From contig JAVTVX010000019.1 of assembly GCA_033439265.1 (NCBI GenBank), positions 8,687,501-8,751,500 of the forward strand: 64,000 nucleotides of DNA, in the 5' to 3' direction. Both the position numbers and the translations under genes were made by a program. The notes below the pieces were generated by a model. That model made no database searches and had not been told where the DNA came from. It saw nothing but the letters and a program-made list of their open reading frames with translations. The stretch is from Dillenia suffruticosa (taxonomy: Eukaryota > Streptophyta > Magnoliopsida > Dilleniales > Dilleniaceae). Positions 21,755 through 33,239 of the stretch are shown one piece after another (position 1 is the stretch's first letter; each line of letters starts with the position of its first letter).

Positions 21755-22640
21755 GTAACCGATAATAGTAACATATTCTAACACTTGTCGTAACTTACGA
21801 TACAAGACAATAACTTATGTTAACACATGTGGTAATCGACAATAAAAAAAGTAACTTTTCTTAACCTTTTGTCTAATCAATGATAAAAGGCAGTAAGTTC
21901 AGCAACTTGTGTAACTGATGATAAAAGACAGTAATATTTCTAACATTTGTCATTTGTGGAAACCGACGATACAAGGTAATAATTTATAATAACACATGTG
22001 GAAACCACTATAAAAGACAATAACTTTTCCTAATGATTTTCTAACTGACAATAAAAGGCGACAACTTTTCCTAACACTTGTAGTAATTGACAATAAGATG
22101 CAGGAACAATTCCTAACACTTGTTGTAACAAACTATATAAGGCAATAACTTAGGTTAACACTTGTAAAAACCGATGATTAAAGATAGTAACTTATCCTAA
22201 CTCCTTGCTAACCAATGATAAAAGATAGTAATTTGAGGTAACCGACTTGTGGTAACTGATAATAAAAGATAGTAATATTTCTTAACACTTAAGGTAACTG
22301 ACGATATAAAATTGTAACTTACACCAATACATATTGAAACCAATGATAAAAGATAATAAGTTTTCTTAACGATTTTCTGACCAATGATAGCAATAACTTT
22401 TTCCAGCACTTGTGCTAATTGATAAAAGACAGTAATATTTTCTAATACATTTGTTAACCGACAATAAAATATAATAACTTTTATCAACCCTTTTCAAATT
22501 GACAATAAAAGATAGTAACTTTTCTTAACACTTGTGTTAATCGACGATAATAACAGTAACTTTTCATAACACATTTGGCAACCGACCATAAAAGGCATCA
22601 ACTTTTACCAGCGCTTTTCTAATCATCAGCATAGACCCAG
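21755..22640 (+). repeat. CACTA-B subterminal repeat array, right part
   Basis: About fifteen degenerate units of roughly 55-60 bases carry ggtaaccgataataaaag and gtaacttttcctaacacttg. This continues the array at 10140-10341. Short spaced subterminal motifs of this kind are the binding region for TnpA-type proteins in En/Spm elements. That role is family knowledge, not shown here. Confidence 0.8.
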
Positions 22641-22665
22641 GACATACTCCAATGGTGAAAAAAAT

Positions 22666-22693
22666 CACTGGGATAGACCTATCCCGACTAGTG
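22666..22693 (-). repeat. Right terminal sequence of CACTA-B
   Basis: Read on the minus strand it starts CACTAGTCGGGATAG and contains the inverted pair gggatag/ctatccc, which can form a hairpin. CACTA ends normally begin CACTA. The adjacent three bases are tgt (22694-22696), the candidate duplication. Confidence 0.6.
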
Positions 22694-22696
22694 TGT

Positions 22697-23492
22697 ACCT
22701 AACTGAAGGCCGTCTGTCGGAGAAGGTTCTATCAACGATTTTAGTAGGTTTTGCAGACGATTTTCATCTGTTTGGATAGGACATTTGTTTTGCAATGAAA
22801 CCATATTTTTTTATGACTTGGTATCTAGCAATTAATTTTTTGATCTCAATTAATTCATCTTAAGACTATCGAGCCAACTAGGAGACGAAATCTTTTGATA
22901 TTGTTTTTTCCATTTTTAAGACTAATTCGATAATTTGATTAAAAAATCTAATATTGTTATTACTGGACCAACAAAATGTTAATCGCAAACCATAACATTG
23001 AACATTCTCAGATTCTTCTATTCCATATCAGAGAAAGGCCTAAAAATATAACATAATAGTACTATAGTCCCAACCATCATCTTTACAGCGAGTCTTGCTC
23101 AATGATAAATTTGATAAATGGTTTGACTAATTTATTCTTATTTCTACCAAGCAAAGACTAATGTTGGTGTATAAACCATATTTAAGAAATTGAATGCTAA
23201 AATTCTTATATTTTTTTGAAGTACATTATTAAAGCATTTGTATAACTTATTTACAAAAAAAAGGCATTTGTATAACCAAAATTGTACTCTTTAGCATAAT
23301 TATCATAGCCAAACTAACGTAACAGTTGAATTGAGTCAACCCACAACCCGTAAAAAATAAAGATCGGCTCATGCATAAGACACCAATGCAATTGGCTGAT
23401 AAGGACACATGGTTGAACCGCAATTTTGGCAACCACACTTACCGGAGATTTTTTAAAAGAACGGGTTAGCTTTGTATTTTTGATAAAAAGTT
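22697..23492. other. No recognisable gene
   Basis: Moderately AT-rich single-copy-looking DNA. Short frames, including 23247-23438 on the minus strand, show no family resemblance. A few gggtt/aaccc words do not form a repeat. Confidence 0.4.
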
Positions 23493-23808
23493 AATTTTAA
23501 CTTTTGTTTTACAATATAAACTTACTTATCTTCGATAGTAATAATGAGATTTTTTATATAAAAAAATTAAAATTAAAGTTAAAATGCACAAAAGTGTTGT
23601 GTATTATTCTTATTTTTTATTTTGATTTTTGGGACAATGAAAAATATGAACTTTTGGAATTTTTTTTTTCTTTTTGCATAATTATATTACCTTTTATGAA
23701 TATTTACATTAATATCTTATTTTCAAAAATACAATTATATACAGTGGCAGACCCATGTAATAGCCGGGGCGGGCAATTGTACTCTCTCAATTTTCTAACA
23801 TTTAATTT
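23493..23808 (+). repeat. Direct duplication, left copy
   Basis: This matches 29237-29551 with modest divergence over 316 versus 315 bases. It contains the hAT-like left terminus at 23742. On its left is the undisturbed join agtt|aattttaac; in the right copy the same aattttaac abuts the copia LTR. Confidence 0.85.
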
Positions 23809-23812
23809 TCGA

Positions 23813-24038
23813 ACAAAGAAAGAGAAAAATAAGGGGAGAGAAAGTGAGGAATTTATTATTCTCTTGTATGTATTGTATGTATATAATGAAATTACAAAAG
23901 ATGATATTTATATAAATTGAGATGTATACATAAATGGAAGGTTTATATTGATATCAATATTGATATCATATCTATCCTTTTAAAATATTTACCTTCCATA
24001 TATTGGACATTGACTGAATTTTCCTAGGGTTTATAACA
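23813..24038 (-). repeat. copia 3' LTR, truncated at its end
   Basis: It starts (minus strand) at 24038 with TGTTATAAACCCTAGG. Compared with the 5' LTR, the last 30 or so bases are missing where it meets the left duplication. Confidence 0.75.
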
Positions 24039-24479
24039 CTCTCCCTTGGATATCCATTACACAGAGAATAGGCCTCATTAAAACCTTACTAGGAAAAAAC
24101 CCAATGGAAAAAAAATTCTAGTAAAAGAAAAAGAGTACACTATTCAAAGTGTTTGATGATATATTTACTCTCCCTATTGAGAATATCTCTTGAGATCTTT
24201 AAGTAGAAACATTCTGATTTTTTTCACCAATCTTGTAAAGGTAACAGTTGACAGTGACTTTGTAAATAAATCTACTAAATTCATGCTTGATCATATTTGT
24301 TGAACCTCTATATCACTATTCTTTTGAAGTTCATGAGTGAAAAAGAATTTTGGTGGAATGTGTTCTATTCTATCGCCTTTGATATATTTTTTTTGAGCTG
24401 GGTGATGCATGCTGCATTATTTTCATATAAGACTGTTGGTATCTCTTTTCCTAAAAATAAACCACAAACAACTCATATG

Positions 24480-27400
24480 TACTGAATCACAGATCTTAAC
24501 TATATGTATTTGTGACTAAATTCATGGATTACCAAAATTTCAGCATGATTAGAGTATGTATTTACTATTGTTTGTTTCGTAGAAGGCCATGAAATGGCGA
24601 AGCCACTATATGTGAACACATATTTAGTTTGTAATCGAGTATTATGCGGATCAGATAGGTTTCCTACATTCGCAAAACCAATGAAAACTGTTTTGGATAA
24701 TTTAGGAAAATACAAACACATATATTATAGGTAACAAAATATACGTTTAACCTTATTCCAACGTCTTTGGGTTGGACAAGACCTATATCTCGCTAATAAG
24801 TTAATGGAAAATGATATATTAGGTTGCGTATGACTAGCGAGATACATGAGTACTCCAATTGTACTTAAATATGATATTTTAGGACCAATAATCTTCTCAT
24901 TATTTTCTCGAGGTTGAAAAAGGTCTTTATTTATATCAAGTGACCTCACAACCATCAGGGTGCTCAATGCATGTGCGTTATTTATATAAATTCGTTTTCG
25001 CACTTGTTCTATATAAGTTGCTTAATGCATAAGGATTCCTTCCTTTAAATTTTCTATTTGTAACCCAATACAAATTTTTATTTTTTCAAGATCTTTCATC
25101 TCAAATTATCTATTCAGGCACTCTACTACTTTTAAGAGCTCTGTAGTAGTCTCAATGATATTCAGATCAACAACATATATGGCAATAATAGCAAAATCAC
25201 ATTCAAATCACTTTATAAAAAATGCATAGGCAAATGGGATCATTCTTGTATCCTTCCTTTTACAAATACTCACTAAGGCCGTTATACCATATGCAACCAT
25301 ATTGTTTTAAACCATATAAGGATTTGTTTAATTTGATCGAGTAATGTTCTTGAGAATCATAATTACATACTTCTGGTAGTTTAAATCCTTCTGGGATTTT
25401 CATATAATGTTATTATCTAGTGGGCCATACAAATAAACTGTAACGATATCTATTAAACATAAATCAAGTCCCTTTTGTATTATCAGACTGATTAGAAATT
25501 AAAAAATAGTCACATCTACCATAGGGGAGTATGTCGCATCATAATCAATATCGGGTCTTGGCAAAAATGCTTGTGCAACTAAACATGCTTTATATTTCAT
25601 AATTTCACCTTTCACATTTCATTTTCACACAAAGACACATTTGTATCCCAGTAGTTTTACACCAATAGGTGTACAGACTATCGGTCCAAAAACATTTTTT
25701 TTGTCAAGAGATTTTAATTTTACCTTAATTGCATCTTTCCATTTTGGTCAATCATATCTATGTTCACATTCCTCATAGACCTTAGTTCAAGATCATCATT
25801 TTCATTCTCAATACTTATTGCTATGTGGTATGCAAAAATATCATCAATATTGACATTATTTCGGTTCCATATTTCTCAACCACAACATAACTTATTAAGA
25901 TTTCATGATTATCAATATTTTTAGGTACCTGATATTCTTTTCGAACATTATTCATGGTTGGCACATCTTTGAGACTTGCAATATCCTCATTTAAACATCT
26001 AATTTTTTTGCTCATTTTCTACCTTAAGGATATTTGTCTTTGGAATCAATTGGTCTACCACATCTTGCGCGCACTTTAGACACATTTGCAATATTATGTT
26101 GTCTTCAGGGACATCAATACTAATAAGAGTATAAACGGTTGGAATATGTGAGTTAGTCACTCTTTTATGGTCAATAGATATGTCTGACAATTGATTTGTT
26201 AAACATTGTAAATGAATCAATTTTTGAACTTCTAGTTTAGATTGCTTTGTTCTAGAATCAAGATAAGATAATGATGATTCATTTTGATATTATTTCTGGA
26301 CTATTTACTCTTCTTCCCCTAATGTTGAGAACACAGACTTGTCGAAATGATAATTAGCAAAACGAGCCATAAACAAATCTCCTGTCATATGTTCAATATA
26401 TTTAATAATTGATGAAGATTTACGCCCAATGTATATCCCTAATCTCGTTTGAGGTCTCATCTTAGTTCGTTGTGGTGGAGAAATAGAGACATATATTGCA
26501 CATCTGAAAATCCTCAAATGGGAGATATTTAGTTTTTGGCCATAAACCAAATGTAATGGGAAGATATTGTTGTATGTAAAACAGCATGTCCCTAAGTAGA
26601 AACTGATAATTTTACTCTCATAAGTAATGGTCTTGCAATCAATTGAATATATGCTTAACGAATGATTTTGCTAGACCATTTTGAGTGTGAACATGTGCTA
26701 CAAGATGTTTTACACTTAACCTAATCGACATACAATAAAAACTTTGGGATGTAAATTCACCAACATTATCAAAACGAATTTGCTTGATTGGATAATTAGG
26801 AAAATATGTTTGTAATCTAATTAACTGAGCAAGTAATCTCACAAACGTCAGGTTGCGAGTTGATAATAATGATACATGTGACCACATAGTTGATACATCA
26901 ATTAAAAGCATAAACTATTTGAATGGTCCACATGATGGATGTATAGGCCCACAAATATCTCCATGTATTCGTTCCAAAAATTCCAGAAACTCATAATTTA
27001 TTATAGATGGTGATGGTCTCACAATTAATTTGTCTTGAGAGCAAACAAAGCAAGTAAATTTATTAGATTGTAGAATCTTCTGGTTCTTCAAAAAATGTCC
27101 ACATGAGTCATTTATAATTTCTTGTATCGTTATTGACCCAAGATGGCCCAACCAGTCATACTAAACAATAAAAAAATTCAACGTACTAAACTTTTTGTTT
27201 ACTATTGTATATGCTTCTCTTGCATTAATGTATGTGTAATACAAAATGGAGGAATATGTCTGTAATTTTTCTAATATCCCTTTCTTACCTAGGATTATAG
27301 TCGTAATATGAAGGTACTCAACATTTCCTTTATTTATTGTCTCAATACGATATCTATGTTCATAAATATTTTTAAAACTCAGTAAATTTCTTTGAGACCT

Positions 27401-27600
27401 GGGAGAGTAAAATGCTTCATCAATTTCAAATTTAGTTCCTTTAGGTATGAATATGTTAACTCTTCCAAATAGTATTAACATTGGTTTCTTGCATTATCAG
27501 ATAAGAAAAACATTTCTTATCTTTTAATATAGAATATGTAGTGGCATTGTCTGCGAGACATATATTTCTACCATTCATCACGAGTCGAACCAAGAGAGTA
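24480..27600 (-). pseudogene. copia pol (protease, integrase, RT, RNase H), broken
   Basis: Minus-strand fragments in order: protease/GAG-pre-integrase (27481-27161, SQRNLLSFKNIYEH), integrase zinc and start (27151-26915, with HGDICGPIHP), integrase core (26911-26639, IRFDNVGEFTS and HTQNGLAKS), integrase C-terminus (26550-26305, NISHLRIFRCA and QRTKMRPQ), reverse transcriptase (about 25800-24725, YLSTIGVLMYLASHTQPNIS) and RNase H (24721-24500, STKQTIVNTYSNHAEI). In the DDE triad the last residue is Lys where Glu is expected (NGLAES in intact relatives). Many stops; it cannot transpose on its own. Confidence 0.85.
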
Positions 27601-28928
27601 TCTATGTTTTTCTATAAATAGATAAATATTTTAGAATTTATGATAATGTTAATACTATTGAATTCTAAAAAAAATTTATTTTCATGAAAAAATATATTTA
27701 TTTAAAATAGATAGATCAACATAATATTTAAACATGACAAATATTTTAGAATTCAATATGTTTAAAATAAAATACAATTGAGTTCTAAGAAATTTATTTT
27801 TTTTTGGATACTCCCATAGCCAATCAAGTGGTCAATTTTTCTTTAGGGGTGCATATTTGTGTTCTACTGGAGTTTTCAATTAATTTTGCCTTACCACTTA
27901 TGGTATTAATAGTTGTTTCTCATAGCTTCACGTTGGAGAAGTAATTCTTATTTTTTGAGTATTGTATATATCATAACACTATCAATGAAAAATTCATCTT
28001 TTTTGCCTTTATTGATCTTAAGATATTTTTAGAACCCTTTGAGAAATTATCTTGCCTTTTTCCATCATTAATGTCCTACTTCTGGTGGTTTGATAAATTT
28101 GCGTAATCACGACAATCACTACAATCATGACCTATGACATATTTATAACAATATTTAATCGCATTCGTTTCAAGGAATGAACTAGGACCCATAGGTCAAG
28201 TTTCATGATTTTTCATCAATAATATTTTGTTCAGTCACAATGGGACATAAAATCAATTCAGAATATTCTGAATCCCTTTTTTCAATATTACTACTATAGG
28301 AACAAATTTGAGATATGAAAAATGGAGAATTTTCTATCATATTTTTCCTAATAATATTTTTTCCGCAAAACCTTTCCATCATAAAAACAACCATCATCAT
28401 TATTCCTTCAAATTATTTTAATGGTGTCTTCAAGACCCATTTACATGTAGATGCATTTCAGTATTTAGCACCCATGATAAATAATTATTTCCCATAATAT
28501 CAAGATCCACAAATTTGAGTTTCGCAATGTATGACATTATCAACTATAACAAATGAGGAAAAATAAATATATATTTAATGAAAACTTATGATTAAATACA
28601 TGATGTTGTTACACCAAATCTATGTTTTACAAGACTTTTGGACCTATAGGCCGCAAAATCTGGTTTTCAACCTATGTACTTACTCGATAATAAGATTATT
28701 AAATTAAGAAAACAATGAACACAATAAAACTATGGTAGTTCTTTTTCTGTTGTAGAAGATCAGACTAAACTGCAACCATGAACATATTTTGAAAAAACCA
28801 TATTATTCAATAAAATCTTAATATAAAAATAATAAATAAAAATTATAGAAAATTCATTACCAAAGAAAACTTATTCTTCGTTGGTGAGAACTTCATACTC
28901 GATTGAGTAGAGTTTCGTGCAGATAATG
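27601..28928 (-). pseudogene. copia gag remnant and leader
   Basis: No continuous frame remains. Near 28170-28080 (minus strand) the residues CYK-VIGHDCSDCRD are readable, a decayed CCHC nucleocapsid knuckle. The rest, to the 5' LTR at 28929, has no recognisable coding sequence. Confidence 0.5.
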
Positions 28929-29236
28929 TGTTGTAAATTAAAGAGAATATTAATAAAGAAGGAGAAAAATATAGAGAGAGAGAAATTTCTTATTCTCTTG
29001 TATATATTGTATATGTGTAATGAAATTATAAAATGAGCTATTTATACAAATTGAGATGTGTACATAAATGGAAGGTTCTAAAGTTAAGTATTCTTCCAAA
29101 TATGTGATATTTCTATATTGTGATATTGATATATAAAAGATATTACTAATAACAATATTGATATCATATGTATTTTTCTAAAATATTTACTCTTCATATA
29201 TTGGACATGCACCCAAACTTCTTAGGGTTTATAATA
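28929..29236 (-). repeat. copia 5' LTR (308 bp)
   Basis: Plus-strand ends are tgttgtaaat and gggtttataata; the final ta replaces the ca seen at the other LTR. It abuts the right duplication at 29237. Confidence 0.75.
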
Positions 29237-29551
29237 AATTTTAACTTTTATTTTACAATATAAACTTCCTCATCTTTGATAGTAATAATGAAATTTTTTT
29301 ATATAAAAGAATTTAAAATATGTTAAAATGCACAAAAGTGTTGTGTATTATTCTTATTTTTTATTTTGATATTTGGGACAATGAAAAATATGAACTCATG
29401 GAATTTTATATATTTTTTTGCATAATTATATTACCTTTTATTAATATTTAGATTAATATCTTATTTTTAAAAATACAATAATATAAAATGGTGGACCCAT
29501 GTAATGGTCAGGGTGGGCAATTCCACCCCCTCAATTTTCTAAAATTTAATT
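29237..29551 (+). repeat. Direct duplication, right copy
   Basis: Partner of 23493-23808. It includes the second, more decayed hAT-like end (ggtggacccatgtaatgg at 29489-29506). Confidence 0.85.
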
Positions 29552-30110
29552 ATTGCTTATACCTAATATTTATTTTGTATCCACTTAACTATAATTTTGC
29601 TCCCACTTGTCTTTTTTAAAACTCATAAACTCCACATAAATCTTTTCTCAAAAATCCATTAGATAACAAAAATAAAATATAATATCAACACTTACTTTAA
29701 ATCAATAAAAGAAATATTTTATAATGTTTAAAGTCAAGTCAAGAAAAAAAAAAGTAAATAAAATTATAACCCCGAGAAATATTAATTTTGCATTGACAAA
29801 CCCACTTTTCGAACATTTCCTCTTCCCTTCCCTCTTTCCAGGAACTTTCTATCTTCTCTCCCTCTCCCTCTCCCTCTCCCCTCAACCTCTCTCCCCAAGT
29901 CCCTAGCCATTTTATTTTTCCTCTCCATTTTCCAATTTTCTTTAAGAAAAATCCATTCTTTGCCCCATGAAAAAGGTATATTTTGATTTGAATCAAAATC
30001 TCAATTAATTTTTTTAATTTAATAATTAGTATTAAACACAAATATAATTTTTTAAATTCATGTTGTCATTTTTTTCCTATTATACATATTGTTCTTGGAT
30101 GAGATTCTAG

Positions 30111-30146
<36 letters not shown>

Positions 30147-30191
30147 TGTTTAATCATTTGTTTGTGTGGTGGTTGTATGGATATGGTGAAA
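29552..30191. other. AT-rich remnant of the hAT shell, no gene
   Basis: Contains a pyrimidine-rich run (ctctccctctccctctcccc near 29855-29882) and an AT microsatellite (30115-30142). Open frames over the pyrimidine run are low-complexity. Confidence 0.4.
30115..30142. repeat. (AT)n microsatellite
   Basis: Fourteen or so AT units just outside the first short CACTA element. Confidence 0.9.
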
Positions 30192-31027
30192 ATACACTAC
30201 AAAAAAACACGGTTTTAGCCACGAATTTTCGCGACGGAAAAAATTCATCTCCATTTTGCTACGAATTTAGCGACAAAAAACTTTTTCGTCACTAATTTGC
30301 CACAAAATTTGTGACGAAAATGAAGTCGTGGCTAAATTAGCGACAGACACATCATTCGTAACTAAATTCGTCGCTAATTAGCGACGAATAATATTTCGTG
30401 GCTAAATTTTGCCACAGATTTAAAATCCGTCGCAAAATTTAATCTTTTTTAAATAGAATTTTATTTTTTTCTATTTTTTTATTTTATTAATAATTTATAT
30501 TTAAGTTAAAAATTAATTAAGCGACGGATTTGTTTTCCCTACCTAAATTTAGCGACGAAAATCCCAATCCATCGCTAAATTATTTATATATAATTAAATA
30601 AAAAATAATATTAATATAATATTTAAATTAAAAAATTAATTTAGTAATGACAAAATTTATCCGGTGGTAATTTAGTGACGGATTTCCAAATCCGTCGTTG
30701 AATTTAATCTTTTTTTAATTAGAATTTTATTTTATTTTTATTTTATTTTATTAATTTATATTAACAAATCATATTATTATGTTATAATATTTTAATTTAC
30801 ATTTTATTTTATTATATTATAGTTCATTTTTTTAAAAGAATAATATTATTTAATTCTTAAAAAAACCATATATTTTATTTTATTTAAATTATTTATATAT
30901 TTTAATTAATTTATTATTTTTTTCTTTTTTGTTTGATTTAATATTTTTCATTATTATTTGATAACTTTTATTTTATTTATATTATTTTATTCAATAATAC
31001 AAATTTTTTAATTAAATATTAATCCAG

Positions 31028-31180
31028 ACATGCTGGGCGCGCGGGTGCCGGCGCATGCAGTGGCAAGTGCTGGGAGCAGGCAGGGGCGCCTGTGCGGGAG
31101 CCCGCGCATGCATGCACGGGCGCCAGGCGCAGGCCCGCGTGCCAGGGCGCCCACGCATGCCCGCACGGGCGCCCGCCATT
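31028..31180. repeat. GC-rich block (left) of CACTA 1
   Basis: Overlapping gcgc, gcatgc and gggcgcc words recur. The open frames here have the look of composition artefacts. Confidence 0.6.
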
Positions 31181-31214
31181 CATTGTTTTAATGCTAAAAA
31201 AAATGCTATATGCT

Positions 31215-31280
31215 ATTAAAGAGATTCGAACCTTGAACCTCGCATTTGAACGGAAGACATATCACCACTGCATCACCACT
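31215..31280 (-). other. tRNA-like module in CACTA 1 (left)
   Basis: On the minus strand, ggttcgaatct (31222-31232) resembles a polymerase III B box, and gtggtgatgcagtgg upstream (31264-31278) resembles an A box at tRNA-like spacing. No intact tRNA folds from it. A SINE- or tRNA-derived origin is inference. Confidence 0.35.
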
Positions 31281-31900
31281 TAATGTTGTATGAAAATATT
31301 TTTTTTGTTACTTTCTTCCTCCTCATTTGTTTTCTATTCTCACTTTTTTTTTCCTTCCTCTTACTCTCATCTCTATTTTTGGTTTTTTTTTCTTTCTATT
31401 CTCATTATTGAAATTTCTTATATATAATAATTATATTGAAATTTCTTATATATTCAAACGAAAAAAAATATTTTGTGATTAAATATATAGATTTTTTAAA
31501 TTATTAATATATTATAATTTATTGATAATTATAATTTTATATTATTGAGATGCCGTAATCCATTTTTAAACTATGGAGTAAAAAAATAAAATAAAAATGA
31601 AAAAGAATAATAAAATAAAAAAATAAAAGAAAAACAGAAGAAAACAAAATATAATATTAATATATTTTTTAATTAATTTATTATTTTATTTTAAATTAGT
31701 ATTTTATTATCTTTTATTTTATTAAAAATTATCATATTTATTATTTTTAATTAATATTATTTTAGGTTGGTGGTTTAAATAAAAAAGGTTATTATTTTAT
31801 TATTTTAAATTGTTATTATATATTATTTTATTATTATTAGAAAAATGTGAAAGAAAGATAATAAGTAAAAAAAAGAAAATTTATATCACATAATATCATT

Positions 31901-31970
31901 TGGCTTGGTGGTTTAGGGTTTATGCTTATGCGTGTGTGTGCAGGTGGTGTGCAGGAATTCGAACCACGGT
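31901..31970 (+). other. tRNA-like module in CACTA 1 (right)
   Basis: tggcttggtggtttaggg (A-box-like) is followed 40 bases later by ggaattcgaacc (B-box-like). It is oriented opposite to the module at 31215-31280. Confidence 0.35.
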
Positions 31971-31974
31971 AGAG

Positions 31975-32215
31975 GTAGGAGGCAAAGCGTCATTTTCCAG
32001 CAATTGAGTGAGGAGAGCGGCTGGAGCAGGGGTGTTGGCTCGGGCGGGCGGGCAGCTTGCAGGTTGGTGCTGGCTCGAGTGGGTGGGGGTGGGTGGGGCC
32101 GTCCAGGCACGTGGCTTCCAGGCTAGTGCTGGCACGTGGGTAGGGCCATCCAGGCACGTGCTGGCTCGGGTAGGCAAGGGCCCGTCCAGGCACGCCCGCT
32201 CCGCGGGCATTTCGA
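31975..32215. repeat. GC-rich block (right) of CACTA 1
   Basis: Words such as gtccaggcacgtg, ggctcgggtagg and ggctcgggcggg recur. Open frames on both strands (up to 105 codons) follow the base composition and match nothing I know. Confidence 0.6.
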
Positions 32216-33239
32216 CGAATTTGGAATCAGCGACATATTCCAAATCCGTTGCTAATTCAGCGACGGATTTTTTTATTCGTCGCTAAATTAGGGACGGATA
32301 ATTTTTCGACAGACTTTTTTTTTCCTAAATTAGCAACGGATTTTAGCGGTAAAAATTATCTGTCGCTAAATTTAGCGACGAATTTTAGATTTTCGTCACT
32401 AAATTTAGCAACGGATTTTTTTATATCGCTAATTTAGTAACGAATAATTTTTCATCGCTAAATTTTGTAACGAATTGTAGCGATGAAAAATTATTTGTCG
32501 CTAAATTTAGCGACGAATTTCAGATTTTCGTCGCTAACGTTTTTAGTGACGAATTTTTTTAAAATTTTCGTCGCTAAATTTGTGGCTAAAAGGCTGTTTT
32601 TTTGTAGTGATAGATGAAATGATTTTTTTATGTGCAAGTGTAAAGATATTTGGGGCATATATTTTCTTTTTTTGAAATTTAGATGATTTAATACTTTGTA
32701 TTTTCTTTACATGAGTATTTTTTTTACTGAATTGTTGTTTCATTGTTGTCAAGTCACTACAAAAAAACACAGTTTTAGCGATATATTTAGCGACGAAAAT
32801 TTTAGAAAAATTCGTCGCTAAAAACATTAGCGACGGGTTTAACGACAAAAAATTTTTTGTCGCTAAATTTACCGACGGATACAAAAAATCTTCCGCTAAT
32901 TTTAGCTACGGAAATTCAAAATCCGTCGCTAAATTATATTATATATAATTATTTTTTATTTATTAAATATATTTTATTTAATTATTATATTAATATTTTA
33001 TTTTATTTTATTAGTGACGGATTTAGATTTCCGTCCCTAAATTTAACGACGGATCTAGAAATCTGTCGCTAAACTATATTACATACAATTAATTATTTAA
33101 TTATTTTATATATTTTATTTAATTATTATAATAATATTTTATTTTTATTTAATTAGCGACGAATGCTTGATCCGTTGCTAACTTGCACTCGGGTGACACG
33201 CCTTGCTTCGGCTCCTGCTCCGACTCCCGCGCCCCTACC

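Larger units (their letters stand above)
8263..22693 (+). mobile_element. CACTA copy B with a nested Athila insertion
   Basis: The right end is the CTAGTG terminus at 22688-22693. Inside it are a hairpin-forming terminal region and an 880-bp subterminal array, a standard CACTA layout. Transposase remnants lie at 8762-9610 in the same orientation. The Athila at 10342-21754 sits in the subterminal array. The left terminus was not found, so the left limit is nominal: it may lie in or before the GC-rich block at 7826, or be lost. A 3-bp duplication cannot be checked without it. Confidence 0.5.
23813..29236 (-). mobile_element. Decayed Ty1-copia retrotransposon
   Basis: On the minus strand the order is 5' LTR (28929-29236), gag remnant, protease, integrase, reverse transcriptase, RNase H, then 3' LTR (24038-23813). 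Integrase before reverse transcriptase defines Ty1-copia. A polypurine tract (ggatatccaagggagag on the minus strand) directly precedes the 3' LTR start TGTTATAAACCC. The leader after the 5' LTR reads acattatctgcacgaaactc. Every domain is broken by stops and shifts. Confidence 0.85.
30195..32609. mobile_element. Short non-autonomous CACTA element 1 (2,415 bp)
   Basis: The left end is cactacaaaaaaacacgg; the right end is its inverse, tttttttgtagtg. The 3-bp duplication ATA flanks it (30192-30194 and 32610-32612). Subterminal regions (30220-30700 and 32215-32600) are packed with gcgacgaatttt / cgtcgctaaattt words in both orientations. The interior is symmetrical: GC-rich block, tRNA-like module, AT-rich centre, tRNA-like module in the opposite orientation, GC-rich block. 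There is no transposase, so it depended on an autonomous relative. Confidence 0.92.

Noticed and set aside
21755-22640. Regularly spaced short repeats that could suggest a CRISPR array
   Set aside because: Units are degenerate, have no constant-length unique spacers and no cas genes. They continue the array at 10140 and end at a CACTA terminus in a plant genome.
31215-31280. A functional tRNA gene
   Set aside because: Box-like words are present, but no acceptor stem or cloverleaf can be formed from the flanks.
31926-32286. Overlapping open frames up to 105 codons
   Set aside because: They sit in the GC-rich block of a non-autonomous CACTA element and translate simple repeated words.
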